64,000 nt of DNA from Halothermothrix sp. (GCA_016841825.1 JAENYK010000005.1:310001-374000); one strand, 5' to 3'. Shown: positions 35,301-44,280, numbered from the stretch's first letter. Notes: generated by a model not told the origin, from the letters alone. Made by a program: numbers and translations.

Positions 35301-38300
35301 CAGTAGTGATGATCTCCTGAATTCTTGACTCTGGATTAGAAACTCTACTTAGATTTAACTCATTAATCTGTAGCTCAAAACCATCAACAATCTTCTGAAC
35401 AGGTTGTCCATCATGATCCAGAAAAATCGTTCGCAAACTCTCATGGCGTTTGATTAAAGTCGATAAAGTCTTTCGAAAAACAGATGGCTCATAACTATCT
35501 TCAAAAAGATAGCTACCTGTTATATTGTAAGCCGTACCGCCCATCCCCAGTTGATCTAAAATCCACAGTCGCATCTGTCCACTGGATAACGGATAATTTT
35601 CAGCTTCGGCAGCTGGTTTAATCTGATCAAATATTTCCCTCTTTGTAGTTGACAACACATTAGCTAGATCACGAATCGTCGGGTGCAAAAATAATGTCTG
35701 AGGCGTAATTAAGATATCCAACTCCTGATGTATTCTGGTAATCATTTTCACTGCTTTCAGTGAATGACCACCCAATTCAAAGAAATTATCAGTAACCCCG
35801 ATCTTTCCGATCTGCAAAATTTCCAACCAGAGATTAACTAACTGCTCTTCAAGTTCACTCATCGGTGCAGCAAATTCAGCTTCGCCGCAATACCGTTCAC
35901 CTGGTTCGGGTAAAGCCTGACGATCAATCTTACCATTTGGATTCAATGGAAATCTATCGAGTTGGCAAAAATAAGTGGGAAGCATGTATTCCGGAAGAGT
36001 TGCTGCCAATTGATCTCTTAATTCTGCTGCAGGGATTCTTTCAGAAGCCACGTAATAGGCACAAAGACCTTTTTGACGGGTAATATCAGTTTTAGCTATA
36101 ACCAAAGCATCTTGTATACCAGAACACTTCCGAAGCTCGACCTCAATCTCACCCGGTTCAACCCGAAAACCCCGTATTTTCACCTGTTGGTCAATTCTTC
36201 CCAGAAATTCAATATTTCCATCCGCCAGCCAACATGCCAGATCTCCCGACCGATACATTTTTTCATTCGGCTTGAACGGATTATCCACAAATTTTTCCTC
36301 AGTCAGTTCAGGTCTATTCAGATAACCTCTGGCCAATCCATCTCCTCCGATACATAGCTCTCCCGGAAGACCAACAGGCTGGAGACTATTACTCTGATTT
36401 AAGATATATACTTGAGTATTTGAAACAGGTTTACCGATGGGAATATTATTATTGGTATCTTTCAGCTGGTCCTCAAGCACAAAATATGTGGTAAAGGTAG
36501 TGCTCTCAGTAGGGCCATAACCATTAATGATAGTCAGCTGTGGATAGAGTTTCTGCGCTACTTTTATATGCCTGACTGATAAAACATCTCCTCCAACAAT
36601 TAATGTCTGCACACCCTGTAAAAACCCCAGATCTTCTTCCAATAATTGATTAAATAAAGGGGAAGTCAACCAGAGCATGCTGATCTGATATTCTTTAATT
36701 CGTTCTTTTAACCCGGTAGCTGACAATAATTCATGCTCACTGATCAGATACAAGCTGGCTCCATTTAACAGACTACCCCAGATTTCAAAGGTTGAAGCAT
36801 CAAAAGCCAATGATCCAGTCTGTAAAATATGTTCAGTTGGCCTGATTTTGAGCATATTAGAATTACTAATCAGGCGATTAACATTCCTCTGTTCGATCAT
36901 TACCCCTTTTGGTTCACCAGTAGAACCTGATGTATAAATAATGTAAATAAGATCGCTGGATGTATTAACAATCTTCAAATTAGTATCTTCCAGACTATCT
37001 GTGGTCTGTCCTGAAGGAATATCTATAAAATCTATATCCCTGAACTCTGCTGCTGTAAATCTTGTCCCACCCTGTGTAAGCAAAATCTTCACCCCGGCAT
37101 CAAAAAACATATACTTAATTCTATTCGATGGATACTTAAGATCAATAGGAAGATATGCTCCACCAGCTTTAACAATCGCCAGAACACCGACAATCGTCTC
37201 CACAGAACGTTCAGCAATAACTCCAACCACACTCCCGGGGCCAACTCCTTTTTGACGCAAACTTCGGGCCAATCTGTTAACCCACCTGTTCAACTCTCCA
37301 TAAGTCAATATCTGCTCATCCAGCACTACGGCAGGTTTCTCAAGATTTTGTAACACCTGATGCTCAAACAGCTCTTGTAAAGTTTTATCTGCTGAATATT
37401 CAATCTGAGTATGATTAAATTGATTAATTAACCTGTCTTTCTCTTCGGTAGAGATCATAGTAATATTACCGATTTTAATTTGGGAATCTTGTACTACTTC
37501 CAGAACGATATTATGAAAATGATTCACCATCTGCCTAATAGTCTGATCTTCAAAAAGTTGAGTAGCATATTCAAATTTACAACCAATCTCTGGTGTATCA
37601 TGAATCTCAAGGAACAAATCAAACCTCGCTCTGTGCAGATCAACTGCATAAGGTCTTATTAAAAGATTGTCAATTTTGATTACACTCTCTCTTTTTTCTA
37701 GCATAACAAACATTGCGTCAAAGAGTGGGGATTTATTCAGCGATCTGCCCAATGCCAATCGGTTAATCAAACGACCGAAAGGATACTCCTGATGTTCAAA
37801 TGCCTGTAGTACATTGGTATTTAACTCTCTTAAAAATTGTCGAAAACTCAGATCCAGTTTGGGATAATTTCGTAAAACCAAAGTATTTTCAAAAAAGCCA
37901 ATTGCTTTCTCCAATTCAGCTGATCTTCTACCAGGGACAGTAGTCCCAACAATCATCTCTTCCTGATTAGTGTATCTGGCCAGAAGGATATTATAAATAG
38001 CCAACAATACCGTATAAAGAGATACTTCTTCCTTCAGTGCCAACTTCCGTAATTCCTGACTAACATCATTATCCAAAGTAAGCATTAGAGAATCGCCAAT
38101 CCAATCTAACTTTTGCGGACGTGGTCTGTCAGTTTTAAGACACCCTACAGCCAACTCTCCGGATAAAGTGTTCATCCAATATCTCTCCTGTTCACTATCC
38201 ACTCCGGAGTTGCTCTGTCTTCCGACAATATCTTTGTACTGCATTTGTACTGGTTCAAGCTTATCTCCCCGATATAATTTAACAAAATCAGCCAATAGTA

Positions 38301-38823
38301 ACTCTAGCGATTTAGTATCAGCAATGATCTGATGCATATCAACAACCAGGATATGTGTATCTATCGGTGATTCCTGAGCTTCTAGCAAAAGTGCTTTATC
38401 CACATGGATTACCCGAACACGCAGTAATCGTCCTTCCAGGAGGTCAAAGGGTTGAATAAATTGCTGAATTCTCTTCTCTATTTCCGATTGTGAGACCTGT
38501 ATGTACTCAAAATCAAACCTCATCTCCTGATTTATCCTTTGAACAGGCTCACCATCAATAATTGTGTAGGAAGTACGTAATACTTCATACCGCTCGATCA
38601 AATGTTGAAAGATTTTTTTCAATTTAACAAGCTCCAATTTCCCTTCAATACTAAAAACAGTCGGCATGTTGAATTGAGTATTCTCCCCCTGCAGTTGACT
38701 GAGTACAAATATAAGTTTTTGGGCTGCCGATACAGGATACCAATTCTGTTTCTGAGTAGTGGGAGTTTCAAAAGTAGTCTCCTTTCCATTATCACAGGAA
38801 ACAATATTTTTCCTAGTCATCAT
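32359..38823 (-). CDS. Non-ribosomal peptide synthetase, two modules (C-A-PCP-C-A-PCP)
   Basis: A 2154-residue synthetase. Order: C1 (about 30-470), A1 (490-990), PCP1 (FFELGGHSLK, about 1040), C2 (1100-1530, intact LHHIIADGWS), A2 (1590-2060), PCP2 (FFDLGGDSLK, about 2110). C1 has MHQIIADT where HHxxxDG is expected, losing the catalytic second His. Reading the A1 pocket by alignment to GrsA gives D-A-F-W-I-G-G-T-F-K, the known valine code. A2 reads D-A-M-H-I-L-G-V-T-K, which I cannot assign. There is no thioesterase or epimerase. Start at 38823 (ATG after GGAAAGGTG); an ATG at 38838 would overlap the ribosome site. The product should pass to the KS downstream. Confidence 0.93.
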   Translation of the reverse strand: MMTRKNIVSCDNGKETTFETPTTQKQNWYPVSAAQKLIFVLSQLQGENTQFNMPTVFSIEGKLELVKLKKIFQHLIERYEVLRTSYTIIDGEPVQRINQEMRFDFEYIQVSQSEIEKRIQQFIQPFDLLEGRLLRVRVIHVDKALLLEAQESPIDTHILVVDMHQIIADTKSLELLLADFVKLYRGDKLEPVQMQYKDIVGRQSNSGVDSEQERYWMNTLSGELAVGCLKTDRPRPQKLDWIGDSLMLTLDNDVSQELRKLALKEEVSLYTVLLAIYNILLARYTNQEEMIVGTTVPGRRSAELEKAIGFFENTLVLRNYPKLDLSFRQFLRELNTNVLQAFEHQEYPFGRLINRLALGRSLNKSPLFDAMFVMLEKRESVIKIDNLLIRPYAVDLHRARFDLFLEIHDTPEIGCKFEYATQLFEDQTIRQMVNHFHNIVLEVVQDSQIKIGNITMISTEEKDRLINQFNHTQIEYSADKTLQELFEHQVLQNLEKPAVVLDEQILTYGELNRWVNRLARSLRQKGVGPGSVVGVIAERSVETIVGVLAIVKAGGAYLPIDLKYPSNRIKYMFFDAGVKILLTQGGTRFTAAEFRDIDFIDIPSGQTTDSLEDTNLKIVNTSSDLIYIIYTSGSTGEPKGVMIEQRNVNRLISNSNMLKIRPTEHILQTGSLAFDASTFEIWGSLLNGASLYLISEHELLSATGLKERIKEYQISMLWLTSPLFNQLLEEDLGFLQGVQTLIVGGDVLSVRHIKVAQKLYPQLTIINGYGPTESTTFTTYFVLEDQLKDTNNNIPIGKPVSNTQVYILNQSNSLQPVGLPGELCIGGDGLARGYLNRPELTEEKFVDNPFKPNEKMYRSGDLACWLADGNIEFLGRIDQQVKIRGFRVEPGEIEVELRKCSGIQDALVIAKTDITRQKGLCAYYVASERIPAAELRDQLAATLPEYMLPTYFCQLDRFPLNPNGKIDRQALPEPGERYCGEAEFAAPMSELEEQLVNLWLEILQIGKIGVTDNFFELGGHSLKAVKMITRIHQELDILITPQTLFLHPTIRDLANVLSTTKREIFDQIKPAAEAENYPLSSGQMRLWILDQLGMGGTAYNITGSYLFEDSYEPSVFRKTLSTLIKRHESLRTIFLDHDGQPVQKIVDGFELQINELNLSRVSNPESRIQEIITTESKIVFDLAGGPLFKITVIQVNRQHIFFFTLHHIIADGWSMDIFKREFEQLYTAYQAGGSNPLSPLRIQYKDYAVWQSVQPGTDKFNKHRDYWHQQLAGELKPLKLPVDYPHNQQQDQHGGVYRFILPAEVQRQLQDIVESRQVSMFMVLLTTFMTFLSRLTGEEDLIVGVPVAGREHADLKELIGFFLNTLVIRERLNIEKSFLVNLNQVKQTVLQALDHQVYPFELLDEEMQIISGHSQPSVLSVMFNMLNFETNTGGELTDYQNQHLNFPQGVKFDLGCLVTEFSNGIVFDCQYRMGLFKKETVEYLMNQYRSLIFQAARRVELPVKEYKIFTRDDLYPISDKIQLTSPFVEFSRTEIQQSIAQRFEKQVAKDGNKLAVKCKKKSLTYGALNAKANQIAAVILAKCVRSVEKNSPEHRVALLFGQDSDMIQGILGVVKSGKIYVPLDVSHPDERLVYILKDSGAKLLLTNAENENYAKKLVQSIQGTPGMDLEEKIIILNIDLISDQIPTANLDLEIPPEQIAYILYTSGSTGKPKGVMQTNRNVLHFIRNYTNNLHISADDRLTLFSSYSFDAAVMDIYGALLNGSTLYPYNLLLDGSITGIINWLRDEQITIFHAIPTVYRYFTESLTTEEFMDLRLIVLGGEEVLQKDVTAYQRLFSDKVILINGLGPTESTVTLQYFINKDTKITRLSVPVGYPVEETEVILLAEDQQEVGVFGIGEIVYKSPYLAPGYWNDLETTAAVFTADPRTGQGRVYRSGDLGQLLPDGSIVFVGRRDSQVKIRGYRIELSEIESVLDHLEGIKKSAVTVVEEKIGEKYLVGYYIGKTGQELDTDKLRNLLRSKLPDYMVPTYFVQLDHFPLTATGKIDRRNLPVFDRQIELDSGDLLPTTDVESHLARLWSEILHLQVENISVNRSFFDLGGDSLKLIRVTDAINQQFATHLKVTDLLTYTTIREIAGVIQPMDQDEVEKKVVKFTF

Positions 38824-39012
38824 AACACACCTTTCCATCTAACTATTATTTACAAATATTATTCTCTTTTTATTTAGTAAGAATTACTGATAATCCCCTC
38901 CAAAAACATCTTATAATTATTTTACCATATAATCCATGTATAATAAATATAAAAATTCTATGTTATGTAATTTAAATTAGGATTAATCTCCTTTCCACAG
39001 TATCTATAAATA

Positions 39013-39046
39013 AAAAAAAGGGAGATATCCCCCCAATTATTTTTTG
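39013..39046 (-). terminator. Possible terminator between cysK and the NRPS gene
   Basis: Short hairpin GGG-A-GATATC-CCC flanked by an A-run and a T-rich stretch. Weak. The rest of 38824-39120 is AT-rich and should contain the NRPS promoter, which I could not place with confidence. Confidence 0.4.
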
Positions 39047-39120
39047 AACATTATATTTTGTTTACTTAACAGTATCACAGCAATACTGATTCTTAACTTA
39101 CTGTCTTTCCGGGTAAAGTC

Positions 39121-39244
39121 TACTAACAGCAAGCTGTTAATTCTTTGGTTTAACGACTTCAGAAGAGATTTGTACCTCCGCTGAAATAAAAACACTATTC
39201 ATACTCCCACCGATAGAGACTGCCTTTCTGAAATGTCGTTAAAA
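39121..39244. repeat. Dispersed repeat family A, copy 5 (overlaps cysK 3' end)
   Basis: Blocks: TACTAACAGCAAGCTGTTAA, GGTTTAACGACTTCAGAAG, TTTGTACCTCCGCTGAAATA, ACTCCCACCGATAGAGACTG, CCTTTCTGAAATGTCGTTAA. Its right 46 bases are translated as the last 13 codons of cysK plus part of the junction. Confidence 0.88.
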
Positions 39245-40125
39245 TTATAAATATTTCGGGAAAAATATCGATCACTACGATCTTTCAACTTCTCAATCTG
39301 CTGATAAATAGCAGCCATCACTGCTCCAGAAGATGCCCCTACGGTTAAACCTTCCCGGGTAGCCAAAACCTTTGCCAGATGGTAACTATCTTCATCAGTA
39401 ACCACTTCGATCTCATCGACCAGAGTCATATCCAGCACATCGGGAATAAAATAACTACCAATTCCTTCAACATGATAGTAAGCTTTCTCTCCACCACCAA
39501 TTGTTGAACCCAAAGGTTCGACCAGAACTCCTCTAATATCTGGGTTCTGCTCTTTGAGATATCTGACTGTCCCGGTATAGGTTCCACCAGTTCCCGCACC
39601 TGCGATAAAGAGATCAATTGCTCCATCCAATTGAGTATAGATCTCTGGGCCAGTACTCAGATAATGGGCTTTAGGATTCGCTGGATTGACAAATTGATTA
39701 GGAACATACGCATTACCAATCTCTGCTGCTAACTCATACGCATATTCGATAGCTCGTTCCATACCCAATGCCTTGGGAGTATTAATCACTTCTGCTCCCA
39801 GAGCACGAATTAATTCTTGTTTTTCCAGAGAATATTTCTCGGGAACGATTATTTTCGCAGTATAACCTTTTGCACTGGCAGCCATAGCCAATCCAATTCC
39901 TGTGTTTCCTGCTGTCGGTTCAATTATAACTGTATCAGGATCAATCAATCCAGCTGCTTCTGCATCCTCAATAATCTGAAAACCAACCCGATCTTTGACA
40001 CTGCCACCCGGATTAAAGATTTCCAGCTTGGCAAAGACGTTAAATCCTTCCGGGATATCCATCCTGGAAAGCTTATACATAGGTGTATTGCCAACCAGGG
40101 CTCCTATGTTGCTGATATAGTTCAT
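39199..40125 (-). CDS. cysK: Cysteine synthase / O-acetylserine sulfhydrylase-like PLP enzyme
   Basis: Fold-type II PLP enzyme, 308 residues, making cysteine from O-acetylserine and sulfide (or, in close relatives, cystathionine). Visible: the PLP lysine in NPGGSVKDRVG (about 44), the TAGNTGIGLA loop, the phosphate-binding GAGTGGTYTG and the ASSGAVMAA block. Normal proteins of the family end soon after a DRYFSxxIY-type strand, seen at residue 290; here 13 further residues (NDISERQSLSVGV) are encoded by an intergenic repeat. Start ATG at 40125 follows AGGAGG. Transcribed alone between the NRPS gene and the heme operon. Confidence 0.9.
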   Translation of the reverse strand: MNYISNIGALVGNTPMYKLSRMDIPEGFNVFAKLEIFNPGGSVKDRVGFQIIEDAEAAGLIDPDTVIIEPTAGNTGIGLAMAASAKGYTAKIIVPEKYSLEKQELIRALGAEVINTPKALGMERAIEYAYELAAEIGNAYVPNQFVNPANPKAHYLSTGPEIYTQLDGAIDLFIAGAGTGGTYTGTVRYLKEQNPDIRGVLVEPLGSTIGGGEKAYYHVEGIGSYFIPDVLDMTLVDEIEVVTDEDSYHLAKVLATREGLTVGASSGAVMAAIYQQIEKLKDRSDRYFSRNIYNFNDISERQSLSVGV

Positions 40126-40291
40126 CTAAGTCTCCTCCTTTTCCCAAATTAACAGGAATAATATTTAATGTCTATTACATATTACCCTTTTTTAACAGAA
40201 ATTATTTATTGAAGGAACCTAATATCGCTAAATAATTAGACCAGATAAACTATAAAGCAACCTTCGATCTGAACTGTTACTCAATTTTTTA

Positions 40292-40588
40292 TTAATTACA
40301 CCTCACCCTATCATTCTTCTTTAACTTTGTATAGATAGAAGACCAGCTTCTTTTGGCAAATATTATCTCAATCTCACTCTTTTCCGCCTCTTTTTTAACT
40401 TTTTTCATCAGATTATGATTAACAAAGTCGGTCAATACCAAAACTAAATCTGTATCACCTGGAATTTGAAAGTTCCTACAGGTACTATTTTTTCTACCTG
40501 CAACATGCATAATAACCTGATGTCCAATTTTCTCCATGTTTTCATTGATTTTTCCGAGATTGTCACCACCAATAATAAATACTGACAT
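40292..40588 (-). CDS. DUF2325 family protein
   Basis: A 98-residue protein starting MSVFIIGGDNLGKINENMEK, with HVAGRK and VLVLTDFVNHNLMKKVKKEA, the pattern of DUF2325, a Rossmann-like fold with dinucleotide-type GGD start. The family has no established function. GGAGG lies seven bases before the ATG. It follows the flavodoxin gene of the heme operon after a 73-base gap occupied by a large inverted repeat, so it may be the last, differently regulated, gene of that operon. Confidence 0.75.
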   Translation of the reverse strand: MSVFIIGGDNLGKINENMEKIGHQVIMHVAGRKNSTCRNFQIPGDTDLVLVLTDFVNHNLMKKVKKEAEKSEIEIIFAKRSWSSIYTKLKKNDRVRCN

Positions 40589-40606
40589 CTTTTCTCCTCC
40601 TTATAT

Positions 40607-40652
40607 AATATTTAGACAATTGTTAGGGTATCCCAACAATTGTCTAAATATT
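40607..40652. promoter_or_regulatory. Long inverted repeat between flavodoxin and DUF2325 genes
   Basis: Arms AATATTTAGACAATTGTT and its exact complement (18 bp each) flank AGGG-TAT-CCC, so nearly the whole 46 bases can pair. On the minus strand it is not followed by a clear T-run, but the plus-strand reading is. It could be a terminator, an RNA-processing hairpin or a protein operator. Confidence 0.6.
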
Positions 40653-40661
40653 TTTTTCTAC

Positions 40662-41174
40662 TTAAAATTTTATTTGCCGTACTATCTCTTGAAAAACAGT
40701 CTGGGCATTCTTTATATCTTCCTCATTAGGATGTTTGCTCGCCTCTTCATGCCGCACCTTACGTTCGAGAGTCATAGCATGGGGGTGATCGGCCGGGAGG
40801 GTTGCAAATTTTTCTGTAAGTCTGGGATCAATTTTGCCCTGACACATAAACTCTCCAATGATTTGATTATCAGAGTGAACTAATTTCTTAACATTCTCCA
40901 TCGATCTTTGGGCATGATCCGAATCCGGATAAGCTCCCAGAGTACCAAACAGACCTATCTGCTTCTGTTTAATTCTGATGATATGTTTCCGAGTATTTTC
41001 ATCTGCTGTACCCCGATCTACCCAAAAACCCACTGCGATAAAATCATATCCCTCAAAAGAAGGTACTTCTTCAATGGGAAAAATATCTGCTCCTTCTGGC
41101 ATAATCTCCAGAATACCTTCAGCTATTTTTCTCGTATTACCTGTTCGCGTTGAATATGTTACAAGTGTTCTCAT
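40662..41174 (-). CDS. Flavodoxin-family protein
   Basis: A 170-residue flavodoxin-like FMN protein with the phosphate-binding loop TYSTRTGNTRKIAEGI at its N-terminus and the GFWVDRGTADEN and LFGTLGAYPDSDHA loops of the flavodoxin BilS-type/domain of heme-linked operons. Start at 41174 because GGGAGG lies seven bases upstream; this start overlaps the end of the radical SAM gene by 38 bases. Context suggests it supplies electrons to the ChuW-like radical SAM enzyme, a role flavodoxins play for this enzyme class. Confidence 0.85.
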   Translation of the reverse strand: MRTLVTYSTRTGNTRKIAEGILEIMPEGADIFPIEEVPSFEGYDFIAVGFWVDRGTADENTRKHIIRIKQKQIGLFGTLGAYPDSDHAQRSMENVKKLVHSDNQIIGEFMCQGKIDPRLTEKFATLPADHPHAMTLERKVRHEEASKHPNEEDIKNAQTVFQEIVRQIKF

Positions 41175-42459
41175 TATTAATCCTCCCCCGGGAATATATT
41201 TCAACTATCCGATTTGTGAGATCCCTACTTATATTGTTCCCCCAAAAGATACCATCTTCGGTTAGTTCAAAACCTTTTTCATCCAATTCAATCAGGCCTT
41301 TTGCTGCTATCTCTGCCAAAAACTCGGCACAGTTTTCTTTAAGGTCAAAATCTATCTCCGCTTCAATCTCCCGAAAATTTAGAGTACCAAACTGAAGTTG
41401 ACCCCGAATTCTATCGATTCTATTATAGTCTGCAGTAACAATCCTCCCCATTGGAGAGAGCGGAGATTTATTGTTTTCAATCATCTCTTTTGACATTCCG
41501 TTAAAATAACTATAATCGCCCAACCTACCTCCGGCTCCTATCCCTAATGCCAGAACATCACCACCCCGATTTCGTATTTGGATATACTGATATCTATCTC
41601 TGTTTTGATTAGTCAACTTTGTCAGTTCTAACAGATTATAGTTACTCTTGCGTAGTTCTCGATAGATCTTTGTAAAAAACCCTTTTTCTTTAGCTAAGCT
41701 TGCCAAATGCACAACTTCACCTGCTTTAATACGTTTATCCAAAACAGAACCCTCATGTCGGATCAGAGAATAGTAACTTAATCCTGCCAGATCTAATTCT
41801 TTTATCATTCCCAGATCGTAACTTAATTCTTCCACGTTCTGAGCCGGATAATTATAGATCAAATCAATGTTGGTATTTTTAAAACCCATCTCTATCACTC
41901 TGCCAATCTTATCAACGGCATCCTGACCTGTTCCGCGTCTAGCAAAAAGTTTTCTGGCTCTGTCAACAAAAGATTGAACTCCAATGCTGAATCGGTTCAC
42001 ACCCATTTCTTTCATTACAGCCAAACGATCTTCAGTAAGCTCGGTAATAGATGTTTCAAAACTAATTTCTGCATTTGAACAAATTGGCAAATAATCATAT
42101 ATTGCCTGTAAAACCTCTTTAATCTGTTGTGCTGACAAAGTTGTCGGAGTGCCTCCGCCAAAATAGACAGACTCAAATTCTTTGCTCTCGATATAAGGAT
42201 AAGTACAAATCTTCTTGATCGACTCAGTTAACAGTGCATGATATTGATTAATATCTTTATTAAGTAACCCCCGGTTCATATTACAAAAACTACATATTTT
42301 TGAGCAGTAGGGAACATGAATATAGATCGCACGGGATTTTTTTGCCTGTGCAGCTAATAGTTTTTTGATATACTCCCGAGGCTTTTCTTCACTAATAAAA
42401 GTATTTTTTAATAGGCTGGTTGAATCATGATGTGACCTACATCTATTTTCGTAAACCAC
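41137..42459 (-). CDS. ChuW/HutW-like radical SAM enzyme for anaerobic heme degradation
   Basis: A 440-residue HemN-like radical SAM protein. The Cx3Cx2C cluster motif is CSKICSFC near residue 54, followed by the SAM-binding FGGGTPTTLS and the RFSIGVQSF block. In Gram-negative relatives ChuW opens the heme ring by a methyl-radical route without oxygen. Coproporphyrinogen dehydrogenase (HemN/HemW) is the alternative, but position directly after a heme/iron ABC transporter and before a flavodoxin under Fur boxes supports heme breakdown. Start is GTG at 42459 with AGGAGG seven bases upstream; two bases separate it from the ATPase gene. Confidence 0.82.
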   Translation of the reverse strand: MVYENRCRSHHDSTSLLKNTFISEEKPREYIKKLLAAQAKKSRAIYIHVPYCSKICSFCNMNRGLLNKDINQYHALLTESIKKICTYPYIESKEFESVYFGGGTPTTLSAQQIKEVLQAIYDYLPICSNAEISFETSITELTEDRLAVMKEMGVNRFSIGVQSFVDRARKLFARRGTGQDAVDKIGRVIEMGFKNTNIDLIYNYPAQNVEELSYDLGMIKELDLAGLSYYSLIRHEGSVLDKRIKAGEVVHLASLAKEKGFFTKIYRELRKSNYNLLELTKLTNQNRDRYQYIQIRNRGGDVLALGIGAGGRLGDYSYFNGMSKEMIENNKSPLSPMGRIVTADYNRIDRIRGQLQFGTLNFREIEAEIDFDLKENCAEFLAEIAAKGLIELDEKGFELTEDGIFWGNNISRDLTNRIVEIYSRGRINNENTCNIFNANR

Positions 42460-42461
42460 AA

Positions 42462-43256
42462 TTATACCTCCTGAATTTTTTCGACTTCAACATATGGAAT
42501 AATATACGGCCTTTGATTTTCAGAATTAGTAATGACCCGTGCTCTAAGACCAAAAGTTTTATATAAAAGATCAGGATTAAAGACTTCTTCTGGAGTTCCT
42601 GTGTAGAATTTCCTTCCATCTTTTAAAACTATAATCTGATCACAAAATTGAGCCGCCATATTAAGATCGTGAATTATTGCGATAATAGTTATCTTTTTCT
42701 CACGACAGATTTTTTTAGCCAATTGGAAAATTTCAATTGTCCGATTGATATCTAAATTTGAAGTGGCTTCGTCCAAAATTAATATATCCGGTTGTTGTGC
42801 CAACGCCCGGGCGATCAAAACTTTTTGAAATTCGCCTCCAGATAACTCGGTCATTTTCCGATCCGCAAATTGAAAAATATCCAATTCTCGCATAACTTCT
42901 TCAATCACCCGATTATCCTCTTTAGTTAGCCTCTGAAATCTGGTTTGATGAGCATAACGTCCCATCTCAACAATATCCCGAACTGTAAATTCCCCCTTTA
43001 ATTCGCTTTTTTGTGGAACTACTCCCAGTCTTTTTGCCACTTCCTTTTTACTTAACAGTGACAGATTTTCATTTTTAATAACTATTTTACCCCGGGATTT
43101 AAAAAAACCGGCAATATTTTTGATTAATGTCGTTTTCCCTGATCCATTAGGTCCAATAATTCCTAAAAACTGTTCTCTATCTATTAAAAATGAAATATCT
43201 TTCAAAACCTCATTCTCACGGTAGTTAAAAAAGAGATCTGAAACCTCTAAAATCAT
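42462..43256 (-). CDS. Iron/heme ABC transporter ATPase (FepC/HmuV type)
   Basis: ABC ATPase of 264 residues powering the import of a heme or Fe-siderophore. Motifs: Walker A GPNGSGKTT, Q-loop VVPQ, signature LSGGEFQK, Walker B ILILDEATSNLD, H-loop IIHDL. Its start overlaps the permease stop (ATGA). AAGGAGG precedes the ATG by eight bases. It is the third gene of the Fur-regulated operon. Confidence 0.92.
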   Translation of the reverse strand: MILEVSDLFFNYRENEVLKDISFLIDREQFLGIIGPNGSGKTTLIKNIAGFFKSRGKIVIKNENLSLLSKKEVAKRLGVVPQKSELKGEFTVRDIVEMGRYAHQTRFQRLTKEDNRVIEEVMRELDIFQFADRKMTELSGGEFQKVLIARALAQQPDILILDEATSNLDINRTIEIFQLAKKICREKKITIIAIIHDLNMAAQFCDQIIVLKDGRKFYTGTPEEVFNPDLLYKTFGLRARVITNSENQRPYIIPYVEVEKIQEV

Positions 43257-44260
43257 AACATAACCCTCCTTCTTCTAAGTAAAAGATAGATAAAAAAGGG
43301 AGCTCCAGTAGCTGAAGTAATAATACCGATAGGTATCTCGGTAGGCGCAATTATAGTTCTGGCAACCGTATCCGAGATTAAGAGAAAGAAAGCTCCTCCT
43401 ATTGAACTCAACGGTAATAAAATACGGTGATCGTTACCGATAAGCAAACGGAAAATATGTGGAACGACCAGACCAACAAAGCCAATTATCCCCCCATACG
43501 CTACTGAGATAGAGACGATTAAAGTCGATATCCCCAAAATTATTCTTTTAGTCAACTCGACATTCACCCCTAAATAACATGCTTCTTCCTCTCCGGTTAA
43601 GAACATATTTAAATCTCTGGCGAAAAAATTAATAACCAGAATACCTAAGATGATCGGAATACTCGCTAAACCGACCTTCTGCCAGGTAGCATCGCCCAGA
43701 TATCCCATTAACCAGACAATCACCGAAAAAGAGTCTTCACCGGCAAAATAGATCATGAAAGAAGTAATCGAGCCATATAAAGCAGAAAGCCCAATCCCCA
43801 TTAATAACAGAATCGTCACAGAAGATTTTTTCCCAACTTTAGAAAACATATAAAGGATGGAAGCTGTGATTAACGATAAAACAAAGGCAAATACCCCGTA
43901 ATATCCAGGAGCTAACTGTAAAGTAAAAGCCAATACAGCTCCGAATGATGCACTTGAAGAAATACCTATGATGTAGGGATCTGCCATCGGATTTTGAAAC
44001 AAAGCCTGCATCCCCACTCCTGCTGTAGCAAGAGTTGAACCGACTAATAAAGCCATGATAATTCTTGGAAATCTAACTTTTTCAATGATAACCTGAGCCG
44101 TACGGGAGACCTGTAAATCATTTAGACCTAACCTGTGAAGAAGAATATTGCCTATCTCTTTATAAGTAATCTCCACCGAACCCAGGGTTAGTACATACCC
44201 ACAGGTAAATACTAATAAAAGTGATATAATAAGAAGTACTAACCATTTTTTTTTATCCAT
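43253..44260 (-). CDS. Iron/heme ABC transporter permease (FecCD family)
   Basis: A 335-residue membrane protein with about ten hydrophobic segments and the FecCD landmarks: RFPRIIMALLVGSTLATAGV near residue 68, GMQALFQNPMADPYIIGISS, and the ATPase-coupling loop FVGLVVPHIFRLLIGNDHR. It is expected to form the inner-membrane channel as a homodimer. The gene lies 20 bases after the binding-protein gene and overlaps the ATPase gene by four bases. Confidence 0.93.
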   Translation of the reverse strand: MDKKKWLVLLIISLLLVFTCGYVLTLGSVEITYKEIGNILLHRLGLNDLQVSRTAQVIIEKVRFPRIIMALLVGSTLATAGVGMQALFQNPMADPYIIGISSSASFGAVLAFTLQLAPGYYGVFAFVLSLITASILYMFSKVGKKSSVTILLLMGIGLSALYGSITSFMIYFAGEDSFSVIVWLMGYLGDATWQKVGLASIPIILGILVINFFARDLNMFLTGEEEACYLGVNVELTKRIILGISTLIVSISVAYGGIIGFVGLVVPHIFRLLIGNDHRILLPLSSIGGAFFLLISDTVARTIIAPTEIPIGIITSATGAPFFIYLLLRRRRVML

Positions 44261-44280
44261 CTGACTAACAACTCCCAGTA

